Positions 45,339 through 53,374 of a stretch of 64,000 bases of DNA are shown piece after piece. The notes under the pieces are model-generated. The model ran no database searches, was not told the DNA's origin, and saw only the letters and a program-made list of their open reading frames with translations. The stretch is from contig CAVXGQ010000002.1 in NCBI GenBank assembly GCA_963761425.1, positions 1 to 64,000 of the forward strand. The letters run 5' to 3'. The DNA is from Bog-793 sp963761425. GTDB taxonomy: Bacteria; Actinomycetota; Acidimicrobiia; Acidimicrobiales; Bog-793. Position 1 is the stretch's first letter; each line of letters starts with the position of its first letter. Position numbers and translations under genes: made by a program.

Positions 45339-46034
45339 ATGGCGCTCTTCTCGTCGCACAAACGGGAGTTGGTCACCCCCTTCCGCGCCCTTTCAGGTCG
45401 GAGCACTCCGATTGTCGAGCCGGGAGTCCACGTCGTCCTGCACACGCCGATCGGTGGTCCGTTCCCGGAAGGGATGGATCGAGCCCTCTTCGGGCTGGGG
45501 TGCTTCTGGGGGGCCGAACGCATCTTCTGGCAGTCCCCAGGCGTCTACACGACGGCGGTCGGCTACGCGGGCGGGTTCACGCCGAACCCGACCTACGAGG
45601 AGGTCTGCTCGGGCCAGACCGGTCACGCGGAAGTGGTCCTCGTCGTGTTCGACCCGACGCGCACCTCCTACGCGACGATGCTGCAGCGCTTCTTCGAGGG
45701 CCACGATCCGACCCAGTACATGCGGCAGGGCAATGACGTAGGTACGCAGTACCGATCGGTGATCTACACCTCTTCAGCCGCACAGCACGACGAGGCGGTG
45801 GCGACGCGCGACCACTACGCCAAGCAGCTCGCCGAGGCCGGCTTCGGGTCCCCGACGACCGAGGTCGCCGAGGCGGGACCCTTCTACTACGCCGAGGATT
45901 ACCACCAGCAGTACCTGGCGAAGAACCCGGGGGGCTATTGCGGTCTCGGTGGTACCGGAGTGGCTTGTCCGGTTGGGACCGGTGTCATGACATCAAACGC
46001 GGGTGACGAAAAGAAGAGTCGGGACGAGGGATAA
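45339..46034 (+). CDS. msrA: Peptide methionine (S)-sulfoxide reductase
   Basis: 231 residues. It repairs oxidised methionine in proteins. The catalytic motif GLGCFWGAERIFW is present, with GVYTTAVGYAGG, GHAEVVLVVFDP and YHQQYLAKNPGGYCGLGGTG; the last carries the resolving cysteine, and a further cysteine follows in VACPVG. The length, with a 45-residue N-terminal extension, is typical of actinobacterial MsrA. It stands alone, 112 bp after the acetyltransferase gene. Confidence 0.95.
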   Translation: MALFSSHKRELVTPFRALSGRSTPIVEPGVHVVLHTPIGGPFPEGMDRALFGLGCFWGAERIFWQSPGVYTTAVGYAGGFTPNPTYEEVCSGQTGHAEVVLVVFDPTRTSYATMLQRFFEGHDPTQYMRQGNDVGTQYRSVIYTSSAAQHDEAVATRDHYAKQLAEAGFGSPTTEVAEAGPFYYAEDYHQQYLAKNPGGYCGLGGTGVACPVGTGVMTSNAGDEKKSRDEG

Positions 46035-46945
46035 TCGTTCGGTGATCGGACAACCCCTCTCTTCCCACCGGGCCGTCGCTTGTTCGCTGCTCCCGGTCAG
46101 GGACGGAGGCGAGCACGCCATCGTGTTTCCGGTGGAGCGATCTGCCGACTGGCGATAGAGCTCGACTGAATCCAGCACTCCGTATGCATGATTTGGGTGT
46201 TTGATAGGCGCAGCTGACCGGCCGGCGAGACGTAGGGGGCAGGTCGGTGTAGCTGTCGAGCCCCGGGGAATTGGCGGAGCTTCGGCGGCACGTCGGTGCC
46301 AGGGTGATCCTTCGTGCGGTCACGCACCGTGACCCGTTCGCACCTCCCGTCAGAGGTTGCAGCAGCCGTTTCGCGGGCTGCACCGTGAGCTCGGACCCAG
46401 ATCGGCCTTGCGGGGGCTCGAAGTTGACGCGAACTGGCCGACGGGGCACGCGGCGAAGGGTTTCGATTGCGTGACTGGGCGGCAGCCCGACGCGGCGCCC
46501 GGCGGGTTTGGCGTACAAACACCCAGTTCAGATGGGGCGGCCGACCGGACCCGGGAGGCCTTGCTTGTCGCACCGCATGTCAGTAACGTGACATCTCGAA
46601 GATTCCGTGAAACCAGGTGTCAATGATCTCAGGACTTCCCGTAAAAGGGATACGCGGCCGATTTTGTCTGCCGCGGACGACTGTTGAGGTCGTTGTCCCC
46701 GACTCCTCCGGGGCGAACGCCGACCGGGCTCGCGATGAAGTCAGGCGTCGTTTCCGCGATTTAGGAGCGGAATCCAGTTTCGCACCGGGGCGGTTCCGCC
46801 ACCCGATCGCGACTTCCGACGGACGTCGGACCATCGGTACAACTCGCCAGGTTCGCTCCGTCGCCACCGCGGGACCCGCCATCACCACTCTGACGTACAG
46901 TCAGCAGCTACAAGAAAGGGGGTCGGCATAGGCGGCTCTGTCGGG
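46035..46945. other. Long gene-less stretch before the sugar ABC operon
   Basis: About 910 bases with short frames only, none with a ribosome site and recognisable protein. One plus-strand frame of about 100 codons (46617-46931) lacks family resemblance and is contradicted by an equally long minus-strand frame over the same DNA. The region probably holds the promoter of the downstream operon at its right end. Confidence 0.5.
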
Positions 46946-46995
46946 TGAGCGCTTTGCGTTCGCTCTGGTCCAGCGCTTTCGGTTGAAGCGCTCAG
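46946..46995 (+). promoter_or_regulatory. Cluster of LacI-family operator-like sites
   Basis: Three near-copies of the AGCGCTTT motif lie within 50 bases: TGAGCGCTTT (46946-46955), CAGCGCTTTC (46971-46980) and, inverted, TTGAAGCGCTCAG (46983-46995). The GCGC-centred palindrome with A/T flanks is typical of LacI/GalR-family operators. They lie about 130-180 bases upstream of the sugar-binding-protein gene, a fitting place for repression of the pentose operon. The regulator is not encoded beside it. Confidence 0.5.
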
Positions 46996-47127
46996 GCGAT
47001 TCAGCCGGGTTGGAAGGGGCCGTGAGAAGGTGCAATTCACATTGTCGACTAAGCCCTCGGTGACCAGGAGAATCTGGTCGAGAGGGCCCCGAAGTCGCAA
47101 CATGCATATAGACAAGCCAAAGGGGAC

Positions 47128-48243
47128 ATGAATATGGCGAAGTTTGAACCCCATGAGGTGGACCCAAAGCAGTATGAGATATCGAGGCGCCGGTTCCTGC
47201 GTAATGCCGGCCTGGTGACGGCCTCTGTGCCGTTCCTCGGTGGGTTGACCGAGATTCTGGAAGAACGGGGAGCGTCGGCCGCGACGTACCACGATGAGTC
47301 GAATCCACTCTTCGCGCACCACCCGGCCTACAAGTTCACGTTCGACAACCACGTGACGACGAACCCGTTCTTCACGGCTACCATCTACGGCACCCAAGAC
47401 GCCGCGCACATCCTCGGTATCCCAACGCCGCAATGGACGGGATCGGTGGTCTCTGCGGTCTCGGACATGGTGACCGCGATGGACGTCGCGATTGCCGCCA
47501 AGGTGAACGGGATCGCCACCACGCTGATCGACCCGACGGCCTTCAACGCGCCGGTCGACCATGCGCTGAGTATCGGCATTCCCGTCGTCGCCTACAACGC
47601 CTGGGAGCCCCTCAACAACGCGATGTGCTACGTCGGACAGAGCAACCTCACGGCAGGTGCCGCGGCCGCGGAGCGGATCGTGGCCACCCTGAAGAAGGGC
47701 GACCTGATCGGCATGGTCATCGCGACCCCGGGTACCGGCAACATCCAGCCGCGAATCAACGGAGCTCTGCCGATCTTCAAGAAGGCAGGACTGGTGACCG
47801 AAGTCGTTGCCGGTGGCGCACTACTTGCCGCCGAGGTCACGGCGGTCCAGGCATGGTGGGAAGGCCACAAGGACGTGAAGTTCTTGTACGCCGTTGACAA
47901 CGGTGACTCTGCCGCCGTCGCCGACTGCATCACCGTCAACCACCTGCACGGGATTACCGGCGGTGGGGGATGGGACGTCAGCCTCCCGGTGCTCGACGGC
48001 ATCAAGAGCGGCGCCCTGGAGTACTCGATCGACCAGCAGGCGTACCTGCAGGGCTTCGTACCGACCGTCCAGCTGTTCCTGTACAACATCTCGGCTGGTC
48101 TGATGAAGCCGTGCAACACCGACACCGGCCTTGGCTTCATTACCTCGGCGAACGTCGAGCCGTACCTTGTGCACGCGACGCGGTTCGAGGGAGCCAGCCC
48201 AACCGAGACGGCGTACGCGCCTCCGTCAAAGATCGGGTTCTAA
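47128..48243 (+). CDS. Sugar ABC importer substrate-binding protein, Tat-exported
   Basis: 371 residues. The N-terminus has a twin-arginine signal, SRRRFLRNAGLVTASVPFLGG, so it is exported folded. The mature part is a type-I periplasmic-binding fold (RbsB/family 2): TTNPFFTATIYG, a DxxA segment (TTLIDPTAFNAPVDHALSIGIPVVAYN) and VGQSNLTAGAAAAERI. It captures a monosaccharide, probably a pentose given the xylulose and ribulose kinases downstream. GGGGAC precedes ATG 47128; a second ATG six bases on is possible. A strong hairpin follows the gene at 48279. Confidence 0.9.
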   Translation: MNMAKFEPHEVDPKQYEISRRRFLRNAGLVTASVPFLGGLTEILEERGASAATYHDESNPLFAHHPAYKFTFDNHVTTNPFFTATIYGTQDAAHILGIPTPQWTGSVVSAVSDMVTAMDVAIAAKVNGIATTLIDPTAFNAPVDHALSIGIPVVAYNAWEPLNNAMCYVGQSNLTAGAAAAERIVATLKKGDLIGMVIATPGTGNIQPRINGALPIFKKAGLVTEVVAGGALLAAEVTAVQAWWEGHKDVKFLYAVDNGDSAAVADCITVNHLHGITGGGGWDVSLPVLDGIKSGALEYSIDQQAYLQGFVPTVQLFLYNISAGLMKPCNTDTGLGFITSANVEPYLVHATRFEGASPTETAYAPPSKIGF

Positions 48244-48246
48244 TTA

Positions 48247-49275
48247 GTGCAGTCCTCGACTCCTGAAGGGGAGGTCGCAGCCCCCGCTCCGCGGTTTGCG
48301 GAGCGGGGGCTCGTGCGACGTGTCTCGGATGTGTTCTTCATCCGACCGGAGGCGACGATCGTCGTCGTTGCCATCGCGCTGATCGCCTATTTCTCGTACC
48401 GCAACTCGTCCTTCTACTCCTACTACAACATCGTCACGATGACGCAGTACACCGCGCCGATCGCGGTGATCGGGGCGGGCGAGGTGCTGTTGCTCGACCT
48501 GGCCGAGATCGACCTGTCCTCAGGCCAGGTCTTCCTCACGGCTCCGTGGATTGTCGTGCTCCTCAGGCAACACGGTCTGGCACTGGGCTGGGGGATCGGC
48601 CTGTCGCTGGTGATCTGCTCGCTCATCGGCGCGTTCAATGGGTCCATCGTCGTTTGGCTGAAGGTGCCGTCGTTCGTCGCGACGCTAGGCGTGAACTACG
48701 TGCTCGCCGGGTACGTTCTCGTCGTCTCGAGCGACATCACCACCGACATGGTCGGCACGACGGGCAAGTTCGGTGCCGTCGCCGGAATCAGCAATTGGGC
48801 CGAGGGCCTGTGGGGATTAGGGCTCCTCCTCATCGTCTGGGCGTTGCTCAAGGGGACCGTTTTCGGTCTCCACACGACAGCGACGGGCGGCAACGAGCTC
48901 GGTGCCGCTGAGGCCGGTGTCCGCACCCGGCAGGTCAAGATATGGTGTTTCGTCATCATCGCCTTCATTTCCGCTCTGATCGGCATTGTCGACGCGATCC
49001 GAATCGGAAGCCTCGACCCGGCGGCTCCCGGACTTAACGAGATGCTGGCCGGCGTCACGGCGGCGGTGATCGGGGGAACCGCTCTCACCGGTGGTAAGGC
49101 CACGGTGTTCGGGACCTTGATCGGAGCGATCGTGCTCGGCGTGCTCGAGGACGGATTCAACCTCATTGGTATCAGCGCGAACTGGTTCATCCTCGTGGAA
49201 GGCGCCGTGATCCTTTTGGCGATGGCGGTGAACGTCCAGCTCGGACGCGTGACGGCGAAGACGATGCGACGATGA
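48247..49275 (+). CDS. Sugar ABC importer permease (RbsC/AraH type)
   Basis: 342 residues from GTG 48247, with eight to ten membrane helices and RbsC-family motifs: PIAVIGAGEVLLLDLAEIDLS (the family has GIDLS), FVATLGVNYVLAGY, TATGGNELGAAEAGVRTRQVKI and GTALTGGKATVFGTLIGA. It forms the membrane channel for the binding protein upstream and is coupled by ATGA (49272) to the ATPase gene. Because a 14-bp-stem hairpin covers codons 11-22 (48279-48311), a start further in, near GTG 48313, is possible and would leave helix 1 intact. Confidence 0.9.
   Translation: MQSSTPEGEVAAPAPRFAERGLVRRVSDVFFIRPEATIVVVAIALIAYFSYRNSSFYSYYNIVTMTQYTAPIAVIGAGEVLLLDLAEIDLSSGQVFLTAPWIVVLLRQHGLALGWGIGLSLVICSLIGAFNGSIVVWLKVPSFVATLGVNYVLAGYVLVVSSDITTDMVGTTGKFGAVAGISNWAEGLWGLGLLLIVWALLKGTVFGLHTTATGGNELGAAEAGVRTRQVKIWCFVIIAFISALIGIVDAIRIGSLDPAAPGLNEMLAGVTAAVIGGTALTGGKATVFGTLIGAIVLGVLEDGFNLIGISANWFILVEGAVILLAMAVNVQLGRVTAKTMRR
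48279..48311 (+). terminator. Strong hairpin between binding-protein and permease genes
   Basis: A perfect 14-bp GC-rich stem, AGCCCCCGCTCCGC paired with GCGGAGCGGGGGCT, around the loop GGTTT. No T-run follows, so it is not a classic terminator. Its place after the binding-protein stop (48243) suggests partial termination or protection of the upstream mRNA end, which gives excess binding protein over permease in many importer operons. Confidence 0.6.
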
Positions 49276-50174
49276 GTAATGATGATGGGATGAACGAAGT
49301 CCAGCTGGCAGGGACGTCTGAGGTCGAGCTATCCGGCGGAGACTCGCCGGCAAGCGGTGTCGACGCGGCGCTCACCCGCCGCCAAGCGGTGGAGGGCCAG
49401 GACGTCATCCTTCGTACCGAAGGGATCACGAAGAGCTTCGGTGCTCTTATCGTCCTGAGGGGCCTTGATGTCTACCTTCGGCGCGGCGAAGTGCTCGGCT
49501 TGGTGGGCGACAACGGCAGTGGCAAGAGCACCTTCATGAAGGTCCTCTGTGGTTTCCATCGCCAGGACGCGGGGAGGATCTTTGTCGAGGAAGAGGCGGT
49601 GGACTTCCACTCGGTGAAAGACGCTCGCCGACACGGCATCGAGGCCGTCTATCAGGACTTGGCACTCGTTCCGGCGCTTACGGTCTACCAGAACTTGTTC
49701 CTCAATCGCGAGATGACCCATTTCGGGTGGCTGCGTTGGCTGTCGAACAAGAAGATGCGCCAGATGTCGCGCCAGTACCTCGCCGACATCAACGTGCAGG
49801 TCTCCAGCGTCGACGCGCTCGTCGAGAGCATGTCCGGTGGCCAGCGGCAAGCCGTCGCCCTGGCGAGAGCGACGCACCAGCAGGCGAAGATTCTCCTGCT
49901 CGACGAGCCGCTCGCCGCGATGGGCGCCAAGGAGTCAGCGCTGGTCATCGACCTCGTCAAAGACCTTTCGCACAATCTCGGCGTGTCGATGCTCATCATC
50001 GACCACAACTATCAGCACTTGTTCGAGCTTTGCGACCGGCTGAACGTCTTGCAGGAAGGCCGCATCACCCTCGACCAGAGCGTCGAGGACACGACGATGG
50101 AGGACCTGACCGCGCTCATGGTCGCCGAGTACCGTCGTCGCATCACCCTCGGCCAAGAGGAGCTCCGGGTTTGA
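49272..50174 (+). CDS. Sugar ABC importer ATPase, single-domain (FrcA type)
   Basis: 300 residues with one nucleotide-binding domain: Walker A GDNGSGKST, signature SGGQRQAVALARA, Walker B ILLLDEPLAAMG and switch histidine IIDHNYQHL. RbsA-type ATPases normally have two fused domains (about 500 residues); this one has a single domain plus an N-terminal lead of about 35 acidic residues, as in FrcA. It would act as a homodimer with the permease. Its ATGA overlaps the permease stop. In place of the usual D after the glutamate-proline (EPTAAL) it reads EPLAAMG. Confidence 0.9.
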   Translation: MSNDDGMNEVQLAGTSEVELSGGDSPASGVDAALTRRQAVEGQDVILRTEGITKSFGALIVLRGLDVYLRRGEVLGLVGDNGSGKSTFMKVLCGFHRQDAGRIFVEEEAVDFHSVKDARRHGIEAVYQDLALVPALTVYQNLFLNREMTHFGWLRWLSNKKMRQMSRQYLADINVQVSSVDALVESMSGGQRQAVALARATHQQAKILLLDEPLAAMGAKESALVIDLVKDLSHNLGVSMLIIDHNYQHLFELCDRLNVLQEGRITLDQSVEDTTMEDLTALMVAEYRRRITLGQEELRV

Positions 50175-50272
50175 CACCGCCGGGTCCGGGCGCAGCAGAT
50201 GTCGGTGGTTGCATCTTCGATCGACGGCTCTCGAATGAATGGATCATCTCAGACCGCTAAGGGGCCGCCATT

Positions 50273-51322
50273 ATGGAATATCGCCAGCTTGGCTATACGG
50301 GTGTGCGGGTTTCCGCCCTAGCGCTAGGCACCATGACCTTCGGGGGCCGTGGGAAGTTCGCCATGGTCGGCGAGACCGAGGTTGACGAGGCTCGGCGCAT
50401 CGTCGATCGGGCGCTCGAAGGCGGCATCAACTTCATCGACACCGCCGACGTCTATTCGGACGGACGGTCCGAGGAGATCGTCGGTGAGGTGCTGAAGGGG
50501 CGCCGCGACGAGATCGTGCTCGCCACCAAGGCGCGCTTCGCGATGGGGGAAGGCCAGAACGACGCCGGGCTGTCACGCCGGTACCTCCTGCGGGCTTGCG
50601 AGGCGAGCCTCCGCCGCCTGGGAACCGATTACATCGACCTGTACCAGGTGCACCAGCGGGACGGCCTTACCCCCATGGAGGAGACGCTGGACGCGCTCGA
50701 CACCCTCGTGCATCAGGGGAAGGTGCGCTACGTCGGCTGTTCGAACCACTCGGCGTGGCACCTCATGAAGGCGCTCGGCATCTCGGAGCGCCTGGGGCTG
50801 CAGCGCTACGTCACCCAGCAGATCTACTACTCCTTGCTCGATAGGGACGCCGAGTACGAGCTCATCCCACTGTCGATCGACCAGCAGCTCGGGGTGCTCA
50901 TCTGGAGCCCGCTGGCCGGTGGACTGCTCTCGGGCAAGTACCGGCGGAACGTGAAACCGCCGGCGGGTTCGCGGCAGACCACGCCCTGGGGCGAGCCACC
51001 CGTCTACGACCAGGACCGGATGTACCGCATCATCGACAAGCTCGTGGAGGTGGCTTCGGCCCGCGGCGTCTCCCCGGCGCAGGCGGCGCTCGCCTACCTG
51101 CTCGGGCGCCCGGCAATCACCTCGGTGATTGTCGGCGCGCGCAACGAGGAGCAGCTCCTCGACAATCTCGGATCCGTCGAATGGACGCTGAGCGATGACG
51201 AGCGGGCCCGGCTCGACGAGGTCAGTGCGCCGCGCCTCATCTACCCCTACTGGCACCAGGCCAACACCGCCTCGGAGCGACTCAGTGCGGCCGATGAAGC
51301 GCTACTGCGCCCGTACCACTAG
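50273..51322 (+). CDS. Aldo/keto reductase (YajO/potassium-channel beta type)
   Basis: 349 residues, NADPH-dependent oxidoreductase with the tetrad D56, Y61 (FIDTADVYSDGRSEE), K86 (LATKARFAM) and H127 (YQVHQRD). The cofactor loop is IWSPLAGGLLSGKYRR and VIVGARNEEQLLDNL. It follows the importer by 98 bp in the same direction, so it probably reduces or oxidises the imported sugar. With xylA broken downstream, an oxidoreductive entry of xylose through xylitol would be possible, but that is inference. Confidence 0.92.
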   Translation: MEYRQLGYTGVRVSALALGTMTFGGRGKFAMVGETEVDEARRIVDRALEGGINFIDTADVYSDGRSEEIVGEVLKGRRDEIVLATKARFAMGEGQNDAGLSRRYLLRACEASLRRLGTDYIDLYQVHQRDGLTPMEETLDALDTLVHQGKVRYVGCSNHSAWHLMKALGISERLGLQRYVTQQIYYSLLDRDAEYELIPLSIDQQLGVLIWSPLAGGLLSGKYRRNVKPPAGSRQTTPWGEPPVYDQDRMYRIIDKLVEVASARGVSPAQAALAYLLGRPAITSVIVGARNEEQLLDNLGSVEWTLSDDERARLDEVSAPRLIYPYWHQANTASERLSAADEALLRPYH

Positions 51323-51456
51323 AACCTCCGGGCGCTTCGGAGCATGAGCACCTTCGGGAGACGCCAACAGGCGTCGTTGACGGGCCATCGCGCCCATCGG
51401 CTCCGGGAGCCGACCGGTCGAGCAAGGCATGGGGAGGATCAGGAGAGGCTCGCCAG

Positions 51457-51729
51457 ATGACCGTTCCGACCAAGCAGGACAGGTTCTCGTTCGGTCTGCG
51501 GACGGTCGGCTGGCAGGCACGGGACAACTTCGGCGACGCGACGCGGCGTCCTCTCGATCCCGTGGAATCTGTTACTCACCTCGCCGAGCTCGGTGCCTGG
51601 GGCGTGAGCTTCCATGACGACGACCTCGTTCCGTTCGGGAGCGATCAGGCCGAGCGCGACCGGCTCGTAAAGCGCTTCCGTCGTGCCGTCGACGAGTGCG
51701 GTCTCGTCGCGGGACGTGCGGAGCGATGA
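51457..51729 (+). pseudogene. xylA: Truncated xylose isomerase (N-terminal fragment)
   Basis: 90 codons. The first about 82 match the N-terminus of actinobacterial xylose isomerase almost throughout: FSFGLRTVGWQARDNFGDAT, VTHLAELGAWGVSFHDDDLVPFG, RDRLVKRFRRAVDECGLV. The remaining 300 residues, with the catalytic histidine, lysine and metal ligands, are absent; after GLV the frame runs into the start of xylB and stops in an ATGA overlap. The fragment cannot be an active isomerase. An internal deletion has joined xylA directly to xylB. An AGGAG site precedes ATG 51457. Confidence 0.88.
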
Positions 51730-53171
51730 CCCTCGTCGCCGGCGTCGACTCCTCCACCCAGTCGTGCAAGGTCGTCGTGTGCGATGCCGCGACAGGCACG
51801 GTCGTCCGCTCGGGAAGCGCGCCGCATCCTGACGGGACCGAGATCGACCCGGCGTTCTGGCTGGCGGCACTGCGCAAGGCTCTTGATGAGGCCGGAGGCC
51901 TGGGCGACGTTGCCGCCGTCGCCGTGGCGGCGCAGCAACACGGGATGGTGTGCCTGGACGGGAACGGCTCGGTCGTCCGCCCGTCGCTGCTCTGGGACGA
52001 CACCCGCTCGGCGGTGGCGGCCGCCGACCTCCTCGACGAGCTCGGCGGTCCGGTTGAAGGGGGTCGGGCGTGGGCCGAGGCCGTGGGCAGCGTGCCGACG
52101 GCGTCATTTACCGTGACGAAGCTGCGTTGGCTCGCCGAACACGAACCGGAACATGCCGCCACGACCGCCTCGGTGTGCCTTCCCCACGACTGGCTCACCT
52201 GGCAGCTCGGCGGGGCGAGAACCGGTCGGAAGCTCGGTGCGAACGCCCTCGCGACCGACCGGGGTGACGCCAGCGGGACGGGCTACTTCTCTCCGGCCAC
52301 CGGCCAGTACCGCCTGGACCTGTTTGAGCGGGCCTTCGGACGGGTGGCTGAGGTACCGGGGATCCTCAACCCCTCGCAGCCTGCAGGCCAGACCGCCGAC
52401 AGCCTGATTCTGGGGTGCGGCACCGGGGACAACGCCGCCGCGGCGCTCGGCGTTGGTGCGTCCTCCGGAGACGTCGTGGTGTCCATCGGGACCTCGGGAA
52501 CCGTTTTCGCCGTCTGTGACCATCCGGTCGAAGACCCCACCGGGATCATCGCCGGCTTTGCCGACGCGACCGGTCGTTTCCTGCCCCTCGTGTGCACGCT
52601 CAACGCGGCCCGGGTGTTCAAGGCGGCGGCTCGACTCCTGGGGGTCGCCCAGCACGAGCTTTTTTCACTCGCCCTCCGGGCCCCGCCGGGGGCGGGCGGC
52701 CTCGTGGTGGTCCCCTACTTCGAAGGCGAGCGGACGCCGAACCGGCCCTTTTCCACGGCTGCCGTGCACGGCCTCCGTCTTCCCACCGCGACCCCGGCCT
52801 ACTTCGCGCGCGCGGTGGTGGAAGGCGTGCTGTGCGGACTCGCGGTCGGACTCGATGCCCTCACCGCGCACGATGTGCGCGCCGAACGCGTGATCCTCAT
52901 CGGGGGGGCCAGCCGCTCCGAGACCGTCCGTCGGATCGCCCCCGGGATCCTTGGGCGGCCCGTCGTGGTGCCGGCGGCGGCACAGCACGTCGCCATTGGC
53001 GCCGCCCGGCAGGCGGCATGGGCACTGAGCGGTGAGGCCCTTCCCCCGGCGTGGAGCGCCGGGCGGAGCACGACCTATGAAGCCGAGTCCCTCGATTTCG
53101 TCCGGGCCCGCTACGCCGAGGTCTGCGACATGACGGCGAGCGTGCCAGCAGAAGAGACGGCGTCCGGTTGA
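51726..53171 (+). CDS. xylB: Xylulokinase
   Basis: 481 residues, FGGY carbohydrate kinase that phosphorylates D-xylulose with ATP. The N-terminal lobe has GVDSSTQSCKVVV (phosphate 1) and AAQQHGMVCLD, with the substrate loop SLLWDDTRS, as in XylB (WNDxR). The C-terminal lobe has GTGDNAAAALGVGASSGD, SIGTSGTVFAV (phosphate 2) and the adenosine motif VILIGGASRSETVRRI. Start ATG 51726 overlaps the xylA fragment stop. The length is normal. It needs xylulose from another isomerase, since xylA here is broken. Confidence 0.93.
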   Translation: MTLVAGVDSSTQSCKVVVCDAATGTVVRSGSAPHPDGTEIDPAFWLAALRKALDEAGGLGDVAAVAVAAQQHGMVCLDGNGSVVRPSLLWDDTRSAVAAADLLDELGGPVEGGRAWAEAVGSVPTASFTVTKLRWLAEHEPEHAATTASVCLPHDWLTWQLGGARTGRKLGANALATDRGDASGTGYFSPATGQYRLDLFERAFGRVAEVPGILNPSQPAGQTADSLILGCGTGDNAAAALGVGASSGDVVVSIGTSGTVFAVCDHPVEDPTGIIAGFADATGRFLPLVCTLNAARVFKAAARLLGVAQHELFSLALRAPPGAGGLVVVPYFEGERTPNRPFSTAAVHGLRLPTATPAYFARAVVEGVLCGLAVGLDALTAHDVRAERVILIGGASRSETVRRIAPGILGRPVVVPAAAQHVAIGAARQAAWALSGEALPPAWSAGRSTTYEAESLDFVRARYAEVCDMTASVPAEETASG

Positions 53172-53317
53172 GGGCCGCATCGGGCCAGGTACCCTGCGCC
53201 GAGGGCCGCGTTCGCCACCGGACCGTGTTGATGGCCAGTCCCGCTTGGGGCCGGGCACGGCCCGACCAGGCGGTGCCGGGAAATCGTAAGCGAGAACCCA
53301 GCTAAGGAGGGTGGGAG

Positions 53318-53374
53318 ATGCAGTTGCGTGGGCGCGTTCTGCCGAGGCGATCCCGTTCGGCGGGCGGGGCATGA
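53318..53374 (+). CDS. Leader ORF coupled to araB, 18 residues
   Basis: AAGGAGGG (53304-53311) lies 6-7 bases before an ATG at 53318. The frame MQLRGRVLPRRSRSAGGA ends with TGA 53372-53374, overlapping the araB ATG (53371) as ATGA. The araB start itself has no ribosome site, so ribosomes would reach araB by translating this leader. The peptide is basic and matches no known attenuator peptide. Alternatively, a GTG at 53311 would extend araB in its own frame. Confidence 0.5.
   Translation: MQLRGRVLPRRSRSAGGA

Noticed and set aside
43672..45741. Very long plus-strand frame of 689 codons
   Set aside because: Arginine/glycine-rich shadow of the acyl-CoA synthetase and msrA genes in another frame.
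46617..46931. 104-codon plus-strand ORF upstream of the importer
   Set aside because: No ribosome site, no recognisable family, and an equally long minus-strand frame covers the same DNA.
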